In this document: in pieces, positions 1 to 7,695 of the stretch | Layout: each line of letters starts with the position of its first letter | How positions within the stretch are numbered: the stretch's first letter is position 1 | From: Pseudomonadota bacterium | GTDB lineage: Bacteria; Desulfobacterota; Syntrophobacteria; Syntrophobacterales; Syntrophobacteraceae | Length of the DNA stretch: 64,000 nucleotides | Assembly: GCA_023416335.1 (NCBI GenBank) | Contig: JAEZHY010000121.1 | Coordinates: 12,077-76,076 of the forward strand | Reading direction: 5' to 3' | The notes under the pieces: model-generated | What the model was told of the DNA's origin: nothing | Databases searched by the model: none | What the model saw: only the letters and a program-made list of their open reading frames with translations | Position numbers and translations under genes: made by a program

Positions 1-1
1 G

Positions 2-358
2 GTATTGATCAACCTGATTGGAAATGCAATCGATTCCCATGAGGGCAAAGGCGGCGGCTTCGTCAGGATTTCAACTTTTACCGATGCTCTTGCTGCCTGC
101 ATCGCGGTTGAGGATGGCGGCTGCGGCATCCCGCGAGAGTACCGAGAGCAGATTTTCGACCCTTTTTTCACGACAAAGCCGGCCGGGAAGGGGACCGGTC
201 TGGGGTTGTCCATAACCTATTCGATAATTAGAGAGTTGAACGGGGATATTCAGGTCGAAAGTTCTCTGGGAAAGGGCAGCCGTTTTCTCGTTTGTTTCCC
301 GCTGGATGCAAACAGAAAGGTAAGCAATGCCAGGAAAGAAAATTCTGCTGATCGATGA
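2..358 (+). CDS. sensor histidine kinase, C-terminal ATPase domain (partial, cut by window edge)
   Basis: This is the last part of a sensor histidine kinase; the reading frame is open to the left edge. The HATPase_c signatures appear in order: the N box ([11 protein letters not shown]), the G1 box (VEDGGCGIP), the F box (IFDPFFTTK) and the G2 box ([10 protein letters not shown]). That set identifies the ATP-binding domain that phosphorylates the conserved His of the missing dimerisation domain. The stop overlaps the start of a receiver gene at 327, the usual arrangement for a kinase/regulator pair. That partner is frameshifted, so the kinase may have lost its cognate regulator. The sensory input cannot be judged from this fragment. 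Confidence 0.9.
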   Translation, partial: VLINLIGNAIDSHEGKGGGFVRISTFTDALAACIAVEDGGCGIPREYREQIFDPFFTTKPAGKGTGLGLSITYSIIRELNGDIQVESSLGKGSRFLVCFPLDANRKVSNARKENSADR

Positions 359-454
359 CGAGATCACATTCGTCGAGAATATTGCGGTCATGCTGCGTGG
401 GGGGGATGCAAAGCTGATGTCGCCGGTAACGGCGAGCACGGGGTGAGGGCGTAA
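327..454 (+). pseudogene. response regulator receiver, truncated by frameshift in a G7 run
   Basis: The ATG at 327 opens a receiver domain beginning [12 protein letters not shown], with the acidic pocket residues present. After MLRG the frame passes through seven consecutive G (399-405) and then reads nonsense to a TGA at 444-446. In the neighbouring frame the receiver continues as GCKADVAGNGEHGVRA before a TAA at 452-454. The phosphoacceptor Asp and the rest of the fold are absent. The remnant resembles the intact receivers at 2182-2568 and 14202-14621. Either a frameshift plus a deletion killed the gene, or the G run is a sequencing error and only the 3' part is lost. Confidence 0.75.
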
Positions 455-570
455 TGGAACTGAAGCACTAATGCCTAAAGATTCGGACAGGGAAGGTAAT
501 CGGTTCTGATGAACTTCCGTCTTTCCATTTGATTTTATCGGTAACTTCATGAATGCCAGATAATACTTAT

Positions 571-800
571 TTGCGTTCAAGATAGAACCAAAAAATCAAA
601 AGTGTGGGGAACTACGTCCCCCACACCCCCTTCGCCGCTACGCGGCTCTATTAGCGCTTGCGGCGGCGTCCAGCTTGCGCTGGCCAACCGCCGCAAGCGC
701 CTGCTGCTCGGCCACACGCGCTCGCGCGTGTGGCCGAATGTTGGGGGCCGCGGGGGAATCATTCCCCTGCTCTTTCTTTTGCTTTTAGTATCCTCTTGAA
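571..800 (+). repeat. MITE-like intergenic element, variant subtype (copy 1)
   Basis: The left end, TTGCGTTCAAG at 571-581, matches the terminal repeat of the elements at 25096, 31743 and 61078. It is followed by a GTGTGGGG...CCCCACAC stem and a GCCGCtacGCGGC mini-hairpin, as in those copies. The interior then differs: it carries a long GC-rich stem around GCGCTTGCGGC/GCCGCAAGCGC and ends in GGGGGAATCATTCCCC before CTCTTT. That same right part occurs in the copy at 29730. The first copies of the motif sit in the roughly 460-bp gap between the broken receiver and the next gene. No gene is supported here. Confidence 0.6.
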
Positions 801-915
801 TGCATCTTAGTATTACCCGGAAACCCAAAGGATGATGTTCAAGTGTTGCGCTAGGAAAATGTATAGGTCCTGGTTGAATTGGGCGGTGAAATGGGCTTGC
901 ATCATTGGCTCCAGA

Positions 916-1287
916 TCAAGGAACAATTTCTATCGTTACTCGATCTCCAGAGATCACGACCTCATCCTTTCCGACATACCCAGGGTTGGATGTGTATTTA
1001 ATAACCCTGACACCAACATTTCCCTTGCAGGCTTTGCTATAGCGGGTTCCAGTTCCGCCATCGGACAGGGTGCCGTGTTGTGGTTTTGTCTCTACCTGGC
1101 CCGCGGCAAAATTAAAATCAGGAGCGGAAATATTGACGCAAGCACTCGATCTCTGCCCGTAGATTATGGTAGGAATACCAGATTTTACGGTGACTTTTCC
1201 ACCATATGGGATTTCTTGTGAAAATAAAGGAAGAGAAAATATGGCTAGTATCAGAATGATAAGAGAAAATAGATAAATTTTCTTCAT
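916..1287 (-). CDS. small secreted protein of unknown function
   Basis: The 123-residue product starts MKKIYLF and has a strongly hydrophobic stretch to about residue 22 (LFSLIILILAIFSLPLFS), a typical Sec signal peptide. The mature part carries two cysteines (about 49 and 86) and a pattern including KPQHGTLSDG and VIKYTSNPGYVGKDE, which looks like a small beta-rich exported domain. The ATG at 1285-1287 is chosen because GGAG lies six bases upstream; a TTG twelve bases earlier would add four residues but has no ribosome site. I do not recognise the family. It stands alone between a repeat and transposon debris. Confidence 0.65.
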   Translation of the reverse strand: MKKIYLFSLIILILAIFSLPLFSQEIPYGGKVTVKSGIPTIIYGQRSSACVNISAPDFNFAAGQVETKPQHGTLSDGGTGTRYSKACKGNVGVRVIKYTSNPGYVGKDEVVISGDRVTIEIVP

Positions 1288-1408
1288 GTCTGACTCCAAT
1301 GTTAGATTTTTTCCTCGACTTCTATTTTTGGTTTAGTATACCGCTCCATCGATACCCTCACAAGCTTTTCTTGATGTCCATGATGGTTATCACTGGGGGG
1401 GAAGCGTT

Positions 1409-1684
1409 CTAGCGGAGAAGGCGTGTGATGTGTGGTTGACTATAGAGCTTGAGGTAAATGTGGTAGGCAGGAAGGTTCACAAAATCTTCTTTTTCGAAGT
1501 TTGGCATTTCCTTGGTGATTTTTTTCGGCGTCTTCCGCACCAACGCGAAAGCTAATAAGAGTCCCACAGTTCCCAAATATCGCAGCTCGTACTGTGTCAA
1601 ACTACTCCCAATATACTTGATATTTCCGTGATTCGGATAGAATATTAGTAAATGATTCGGTCGCAAAGTTTTGGAACTCGTCAA
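1409..1684 (-). pseudogene. possible remnant of a type IV coupling / TraG-like ATPase C-terminus
   Basis: An open stretch of 91 codons ends with EDFVNLPAYHIYLKL. This resembles the end of conjugative DNA-transfer ATPases, where a 'DLxNLPxYHxYLKL' segment is common. No start with a ribosome site is visible, no Walker motifs precede it, and the upstream DNA is transposase debris. If the resemblance is real this is a decayed fragment. A chance open frame is the alternative. Confidence 0.25.
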
Positions 1685-1710
1685 TGTAGGAATAGAAGTC
1701 TTTCCTGCTC

Positions 1711-2000
1711 ATGTTCCGGGATGTCTACTCGGGACATGGCGGCAAATGCTTCAATGTGCCCGGAAACATGGCGCTGGTCTTCCTCCCACCTTACAGTCCG
1801 GAACTCAATCAGGTGGAGCACGTTTGGGAAAGCATTCGGGAAAACGGTTTTCGAAAAAAGCTTTCAACAGTATGGAGGCTGTAGAGTGCCACTTGGCCCA
1901 GTCTCCGGCAGCCCTGGAGAGAGATCCTGCGACTGTGGCAGGCATGACCGGCTTTCCTTGGCTCATTGACATTAACTTGACGCAAAATAGTATAAGGTGA
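1711..2000 (+). pseudogene. IS630-family transposase remnant
   Basis: From 1711 one frame reads ALVFLPPYSPELNQVEHVW, the hallmark segment around the third catalytic acidic residue of IS630/Tc1-type DDE transposases (LPPYSPELNPxExxW). It is interrupted in an A6 run near 1853-1858. The rest of the transposase C-terminus continues in another frame (FNSMEAVECHL, then MTGFPWLIDINL) to 2000. The N-terminal half, including the first two catalytic residues, is missing. This is a dead, 5'-truncated and frameshifted insertion sequence; I could not define its ends. Confidence 0.8.
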
Positions 2001-2181
2001 TCCATCTTGTAATTGAAGATAAATGTTAAGGGCTGGGCCGGAACCGCTTCTGCCTTTTTTGTGCCGAAAATGATATCCATCCATCCCGGCAGGTACTGTT
2101 TTTGAGACAATTAGCGAGTATTATCTCCAGCTGTATTATCCGAGGTCCTGAACCTCATTAAAAGAGCATCTATTTTGATGA

Positions 2182-2568
2182 TTAAATACCTTTCCTGATG
2201 GCCCTTTTTTGATAAGCTTTCCTTATCCTCTCGGCCAGATCCTCGATCTTGATCGGCTTTGTCATATAATCGAAAGCTCCATATTGCAGACCATCCAGAC
2301 TGGACTCAATTGTACTGAAGCCTGTGAGGATAATGACTTCCGGATAATTCTTATCAATAGCTTTTATCCTCTTTAATACATCTATACCGGATAATCCGGG
2401 CATGCGCAAATCCAAGAGGATAACGTCAAAGTCCTCAACTTCCAATCTCTTTATCCCATCCATCCCATTTGCAGCTACTGAAGCATCGAACCCTCTTCTC
2501 CTTAGGAGTTCCGATAAGTTCCTGATAAGAGCCAGCTCATCATCTATCAAAAGGACTCTCGGGTTCAT
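2182..2568 (-). CDS. single-domain response regulator (receiver)
   Basis: This 128-residue CheY-like protein carries a complete receiver: acidic pocket D9-D10-E11, phosphoacceptor D53 in LLDLRMPG, T82 (ILTGF) and K104 (TKP). No output domain follows, so it should pass a phosphoryl group to a partner or act by protein binding. The start is set by an AAGGA seven bases before the ATG; the open frame upstream lacks such a site. It is about half identical by eye to the receiver at 14202-14621 and to the broken one at 327. No kinase gene is adjacent, so it is an orphan in this window. Confidence 0.88.
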   Translation of the reverse strand: MNPRVLLIDDELALIRNLSELLRRRGFDASVAANGMDGIKRLEVEDFDVILLDLRMPGLSGIDVLKRIKAIDKNYPEVIILTGFSTIESSLDGLQYGAFDYMTKPIKIEDLAERIRKAYQKRAIRKGI

Positions 2569-3321
2569 GGTCTTTTCCTTAACTATACCAATACTGGAAG
2601 ATAGACTTTGTGCATGGAAATTGTAAGAATAGGAAGAATCTACCTGATAGCCTTCCAAAGTAACCTCCTGTATATATAAGAATTTAACCTCAGGCCAACT
2701 TGATCTGTGCAGGTATTCCCCGAATAGACCGATACGAAGCCTTCAGTATTGCATTCTCTCAGACGACGATTGCATCATGATTTATCACGGTTAAAAAATG
2801 GTTACATACGGGCTGGCCGATAAGCTACGCCAGGGGCAATTATTTCATTTGGCAAAACACTGCTGTGCAGTTGATTCTCGAACAATTTCAAATGATTCAC
2901 ATGCAAGGCGCCTCACGTGTTTTAGCGGCTTCGGAAGGATATCAATATCATTGGCTTTTGCAAAAAATCTGACGTCATGGACCTTACCCGGTGTAACTGC
3001 CACGTATGTCGGATCGAGCCGCGCGGGGCAAGGCGTGTGCTGCTCAACTGCCGCCTGAAAACCGTTTGCCGGTCTTCATGATTACCTTCCCAGTGTGTTG
3101 GAGGGTACCATCGGTCAAAATTCAAATCGAAAACGAAAAATTATGTCAAAGAGCTTTTGAAATCAGATACTTGCAGTTTGGTGGTTCATATTTTGCCGGA
3201 CAGTAGTGTTGGCAAAAAAGAGATTCACCTTTATACTCGTGAAATTGCCTTTTTTTTCTGGACCTCGTTCTTTGTTGAGAAGAACCTTTTTCCCGACCGT
3301 GATACAGAAGGCGAGGCAGCA
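2569..3321. other. intergenic, about 750 bp, no convincing gene
   Basis: The stretch separates divergently oriented genes and should hold the promoters of both the receiver (-) and the SARP-like regulator (+). On the minus strand near 2900-3080 a short run reads TYVAVTPGKVHDVRFF, which faintly recalls DDE transposases. It lacks start, end and length, so no gene is called. Confidence 0.4.
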
Positions 3322-4647
3322 ATGATAAGCGAACAAATTGCAACGGTTCCCCTGTTTAAGTCCCTGAGCAGGAAAGATGTCAGCCATCTTGCTCAAATCG
3401 CCAAGCTGGTGGATTATCCTAATAACCTCGTGCTCTTCCGCGAAGGTGAGAAGGGAGATCGGCTTTACATCATCTGTGAGGGCAAACTCGATATCATTAA
3501 AGACCAGGGTACCCCCGAAGAACATCTTCTAAGGGTTTGCGGACCAGGCGAGCACGTTGGAGAGATGTCCTTTTTCCTTCCTCAAGGCGTCAGGTCGGCA
3601 ACTGTAAAAACCCGGTCAGCCGTGCGATTGCTGGAAATTAGAAAAGACGATTTTGAGGCCTTACTCGCGAGGCGCCCTTCCGTTTCGGTTGCGATTGCAA
3701 CGGGGATCGCCCAGCGCATGCTCGATTCGGAAAGCAGTCTAATACGCATTATCGCCGACAAGGATGGTAGATCCCAAAACGTCCTGAAATCAGGTGAACA
3801 GACTGTTGCGTCCGGTCACGATCTCGATCACACAAAGGGGAACAGTCATGATCTCGACCGAAATCCAGTCCGAGGCGTACCTCGACTGCAAATAAAGACT
3901 TTCGGTAACTTTGGAGTCTTGCGTGGTGAGACATCCATCACTGAAAGAGATTGGAAGGCGAAGCAACCGAAACTGCTTCTCAAGGCAATCATAGTCAGAG
4001 GCGGCAGCTCCATTCCCAAAGATGTTTTGATCGAGGATCTGTGGCCTGAGATATCAACAGCCTCCGGCCTGGCCAACTTCAAGGTCTTACTTCACAGGCT
4101 TCGCAAGGCCCTTGAGCCGAACATGGATAAGGCGCTTGGTTCTTCTTACCTGATACTCAAAGAAAACCTGATCTCCCTGAATAAGGAATTCTGCCGTATA
4201 GATCTGGATGAGTTTCTAACTTTGCGCCAGAAAGGAAGGAAATTTGAGGAGGCGGAAGATTTCAAGATGGCTGTATCGTGCTTCACGTCTGCCATTGAAC
4301 TCTATACCGGAGATTTCCTGGCGGAAGATCTCTATGTTCCCTGGGCCGAGCAGAAAAGAAACGAGCTGCGTGTCATATATATGGATATTCTGTCTCGGGC
4401 AGCCGATCTGTGCCAGTCGCAGGGGAGTTCGAAGAAAGCGATCGATTTCTACAAACTCATGATCAAGGCTGATGCCGCGTGTGAGGAGGCTTATCAAAAA
4501 CTGATGTCGATATATTTCAGCCGCGGAATGCGCGCCGAGGCTGTCAAAATGTATGAAGAATGCCGAAATGCTCTCCAAACCACGCTCGGGGTCAAGCCCT
4601 CCAATCTCACTAATTCCATATACAGAAGAATCTCCGAACAGCCCTGA
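3322..4647 (+). CDS. cyclic-nucleotide-binding, SARP-like transcriptional regulator (cNMP + winged helix + BTAD)
   Basis: The 441-residue protein has three parts. Residues about 5-125 form a CRP-type cyclic-nucleotide-binding domain, with the phosphate-binding cassette intact (GE at 80-81 and RSAT at 91-94; the Glu and Arg are the ligand contacts in CRP). Residues about 175-270 resemble the OmpR/SARP winged helix. Residues about 280-435 are a bacterial transcriptional activator domain of TPR-like helices (LYTGDFLAEDLYVPWAE, then EAYQKLMSIYFSRG). The ATG at 3322 follows GGCGAGG; an extended frame to 3157 has no ribosome site and looks non-coding. It converges on the peptidase gene and faces an operon encoding a class III cyclase, so it probably senses the nucleotide made there. 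Its DNA target is unknown. Confidence 0.85.
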   Translation: MISEQIATVPLFKSLSRKDVSHLAQIAKLVDYPNNLVLFREGEKGDRLYIICEGKLDIIKDQGTPEEHLLRVCGPGEHVGEMSFFLPQGVRSATVKTRSAVRLLEIRKDDFEALLARRPSVSVAIATGIAQRMLDSESSLIRIIADKDGRSQNVLKSGEQTVASGHDLDHTKGNSHDLDRNPVRGVPRLQIKTFGNFGVLRGETSITERDWKAKQPKLLLKAIIVRGGSSIPKDVLIEDLWPEISTASGLANFKVLLHRLRKALEPNMDKALGSSYLILKENLISLNKEFCRIDLDEFLTLRQKGRKFEEAEDFKMAVSCFTSAIELYTGDFLAEDLYVPWAEQKRNELRVIYMDILSRAADLCQSQGSSKKAIDFYKLMIKADAACEEAYQKLMSIYFSRGMRAEAVKMYEECRNALQTTLGVKPSNLTNSIYRRISEQP

Positions 4648-4803
4648 CGTTCCTCTTTTGTGCCAATTACTCAAAATAAGGCTAAAAACCTCGACTATTT
4701 ACATGACTCAGGTCGGAAGCAAGAGGGTAAATGACTTCGCCTCTAACCATTGGTGTTCCGAATACGACTGCATATCGGGTATTGAAGAATTCCCATCCAG
4801 CTA

Positions 4804-6981
4804 TCAGGGCTGCAGAACTACAGTAGCTTCAGTGTACCTGCAGCCCGGCGCCCAACAGCATACGAGAAGGTACTGTGAATGTGCAGCAGCAACCCCTATC
4901 GGACACCATACTGCAATGGATCTGGAAGTAGGTTTTATCCTGGTCACAAGCTTTCTGCCTGCTCCGGAAACCAACCATATGGTTAAAGTACACCCGCTTG
5001 GACATTGCGATAGCCGAATATGCAAAATATTTCTAAAAATCCATGTATCGAGATAAATATCGAGGGGATAAGCCGTCCATAATTCAAGGGTTGGGTCCCC
5101 AATAACATGGTACATTGCTGTCAATCTCTGAATTTCAGGGGCAGTAAATTGGGCACGGTCGCTGTCGGGCATCTGAACCGGAATTGTCCTACTTGCAACC
5201 AGCGCCATAAAAGCTTTGGCGTATTCCAGAATATCGCCAAGCCTTCCCCACTCAACCGGGCAGCTTACACTTCCTGGCGAAGGCGGAACGATTCCCCCGA
5301 ACGTCCCATCATAGAGTGCCTTTATGAAATAGTTATTCAGGACCTCGTTTGAGTATGTAGTTGAGGCTATCAGGGATGCAGCCGCGCATTTTTTCAGGCA
5401 AGCTTCCGCCAGACAATCCCTTGCCGCCAGGTCGAAATTGCCGCAGCAGCAATTGACAAAGAAGAAAACTGAACAAGCGCTGCCTGTAATCTGCGTCAGC
5501 GCTGGAATATTGAACTTGGGTCCTTCCCAGCCATTTTCATTTCCATGGCCCCTGTGGGAAATGAGCAAACGGCCCTCATTGATTGCCCTTATGACCTTTC
5601 CAACAACTTGATCTGCCGGATAGTATACAAAAGGAACGTGGGGCTGGCCTTGTGTCGGGTATTCTTCCGCAATCCTATCCACTTTGTAGCCAAAGGGCGC
5701 ATTTTGGAAATGCTGATAAAGCTCATCCATTGCCAGTAATCTCTGTTTGCCTTCAGCATCTTTTTCGTCTATCGGACTTTCCGCAACGACTGTAAGATTC
5801 TCGTAATGCTGCAAATCCAGAGGCGGTTGTTTTTCATACGCGATCAGCATTTGGACTACGTTGTGCGCATCCTGCTCCGTAGAAACAGGAATTCGTCCGA
5901 TAAGCAGTTCCGGTTCCCACATATCAGGGGAAACAGGCCTTGGTCCGGTCGGCTTCGAGTAGCAGTAATCAGAAGCTGCCGAGTAGATTGTCTTCGATTC
6001 AATCGAGTCGGTGTCTCCCAAAAGTAAGACATAGCGCAATCTTGAGAGAACTCCTATCCTGCGGTTGAGAAAACTTATAATTGCATCCGAATTCTTATTT
6101 CCGCGGACCGGGACGTTCTCTTGGGTGATCAGATCAGATACCGATATCGTGTCCGTAACCATACCCCTCGAATTCTTCCAATCGGCAAGCTCTTGAGCGG
6201 GGCCCGCGAGGGCGTCGGAATATATGATAAAGAACTGCGGCCCCAGTCGGCGAAAGTACTTCGGTCTGGGCACGATGCCGAAACGTTCCTCGATGCCCGG
6301 ATCAGGATTCAGGAACAAATTGTCGAATGCTTTCCTCTGCCCCGGGTCTCCCGGGTATGCCTCAGGGGGGTCTTTGGATTCGTATGTAAATCTCACCTTT
6401 ACTCTGACTTCACCATAGCCGAAAAGCGTCCTTTTTGCCGGATAGTATTGAAATGGCGTGACATGCAAAATGAGGGCTCGGTAGCCGTCAACGTAGAGGG
6501 GGCCGTCAACTCTGACCATCCTGCCGTCGGGAGGATACGGATCAGCCAACGAGTAGACGCCGTTTTCTCCTCCGTCGAATTCGGTTTCCTTTTGTTGATC
6601 AGGGAGCGTTATCCCGGTCTGCGCAGGAGAAACAAATATATCCGACAGGATGACCGGCTTTCCGATCAACTCGGTTTCACACGTGAATTCGCAGTTTCTC
6701 GGGATCTGGAGATACCTGCCGAGTGACGGCAGCATTGGTTTGCCGCTCTCGAATAGAATCCCGGTCGAGTCGATGCTCACGTGCTGGAATGTGACCGGTT
6801 TACCTTCTAAATAAAGGGCTTCGTCAGTAACGTAGAAGCCGGAGAATATATAATCAATATCGATGAAACACTCTTTATCATCATGATTCTCGTGCACGGA
6901 TACAATCGGTCTTTCCGTGTGATCCTCTAATTTATATCCCGCCGGTAAGTTTTCAGGATCGAGTGAATGAAATTGCGCCAT
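4804..6981 (-). CDS. gingipain-type cysteine peptidase (family C25, caspase-like fold)
   Basis: The 725-residue protein has an N-terminal prodomain-like region (1-240), a C25 peptidase region (about 250-640) and a short C-terminal beta domain. The catalytic pair of the family is recognisable: His479 in ISHRGHGNENGW and Cys511 in FFFVNCCCGNF, spaced as in gingipain R. A triple cysteine (511-513) is unusual. The N-terminus (MAQFHSLDPENLPAG) is hydrophilic and I see no signal peptide, whereas gingipains are exported, so it may act in the cytoplasm or use another route. GGAGG lies five bases before the ATG. It is the last gene of the minus-strand cyclase/FecR series, separated from the 80-residue gene by about 270 bp. 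Its substrate is unknown. Confidence 0.85.
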   Translation of the reverse strand: MAQFHSLDPENLPAGYKLEDHTERPIVSVHENHDDKECFIDIDYIFSGFYVTDEALYLEGKPVTFQHVSIDSTGILFESGKPMLPSLGRYLQIPRNCEFTCETELIGKPVILSDIFVSPAQTGITLPDQQKETEFDGGENGVYSLADPYPPDGRMVRVDGPLYVDGYRALILHVTPFQYYPAKRTLFGYGEVRVKVRFTYESKDPPEAYPGDPGQRKAFDNLFLNPDPGIEERFGIVPRPKYFRRLGPQFFIIYSDALAGPAQELADWKNSRGMVTDTISVSDLITQENVPVRGNKNSDAIISFLNRRIGVLSRLRYVLLLGDTDSIESKTIYSAASDYCYSKPTGPRPVSPDMWEPELLIGRIPVSTEQDAHNVVQMLIAYEKQPPLDLQHYENLTVVAESPIDEKDAEGKQRLLAMDELYQHFQNAPFGYKVDRIAEEYPTQGQPHVPFVYYPADQVVGKVIRAINEGRLLISHRGHGNENGWEGPKFNIPALTQITGSACSVFFFVNCCCGNFDLAARDCLAEACLKKCAAASLIASTTYSNEVLNNYFIKALYDGTFGGIVPPSPGSVSCPVEWGRLGDILEYAKAFMALVASRTIPVQMPDSDRAQFTAPEIQRLTAMYHVIGDPTLELWTAYPLDIYLDTWIFRNILHIRLSQCPSGCTLTIWLVSGAGRKLVTRIKPTSRSIAVWCPIGVAAAHSQYLLVCCWAPGCRYTEATVVLQP

Positions 6982-7252
6982 GGTCGCCTCCGCCAGAGGT
7001 GTTTAAGCAAACAGGTGTGCTTTGGTTGGATTTAGTAGTGGGTCCAGGAGATTTTCACCCCTCACGTGTTTTTCCGTTCACTGCTCAGTGTTCACTCTAA
7101 CGGAGGGAGTTTTTTCTCTTTACCCTTCACTCTTCACGTAGTTTACCCGGAGAATCAGGGAAGGAGACCACCCGTCTCCCTCCCCCTCAGTTTCTTAACC
7201 AATGATGCGCAATTCAGCGGCAAGCAAAGGGCACTCCACCAGGCGCTTTGGT

Positions 7253-7495
7253 CTAGGGATATTTGCAGTACCATTGCCCATTGTAAAAATAACATCCGGA
7301 CGGGGATGACGGCGGCAGTGCGTAAAGTTTCCACCCCGCCATATTGGGAACAGGGTCTGAGTTGGGATGTTTGGCAAGCGTTTTGCCGCCCAGGGTCACG
7401 CTTTGGATCTCGCCGGCTCCATTCAGAACGATACTGTACTCGAACAGTTCCGCTCCCTTGTCCTCAGGTATTATCGGCTCTAAGTTCTTGACCAT
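7253..7495 (-). CDS. small protein of 80 residues, unknown, between C25 peptidase and FecR/TPR barrel
   Basis: The short open frame has a strong ribosome site (AAGGAG six bases before the ATG). The acidic N-terminal half (IIPEDKGAELFEYSIVLNGAGE) leads to a proline-rich, cysteine-paired tail (ALPPSSPSGCYFYNGQWYCKYP). There is no signal peptide or membrane helix. I do not recognise a family. It lies between the peptidase and the envelope protein on the same strand, so it could be a partner, inhibitor or substrate of the peptidase; that is inference only. Confidence 0.6.
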   Translation of the reverse strand: MVKNLEPIIPEDKGAELFEYSIVLNGAGEIQSVTLGGKTLAKHPNSDPVPNMAGWKLYALPPSSPSGCYFYNGQWYCKYP

Positions 7496-7695
7496 CGCCT
7501 TCTCCTTTCACTCGTTTGTGGGTAAAAGAAATCTACAAATATTCCCGTTCCAGTGTGTGCGCGGATCTCCTTTCCACCTGTTGAGGGATAGTTGACATCA
7601 ACAGGCCGCTACCAACCACTTCCAACCACTTGGCCGGCCGAATTGTTCACAGGGGCTGGCTTTTCAAAACCATGGATGCCGCCCCCTCCTGTTCC

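Noticed and set aside
832..1221. plus-strand frame of 129 codons
   Set aside because: Antisense to the small secreted protein, which has a signal peptide and a ribosome site.
2890..3090. possible IS4-type transposase fragment (TPGKVHDVRFF on the minus strand)
   Set aside because: The match is one short segment without flanking catalytic motifs; too weak to call.
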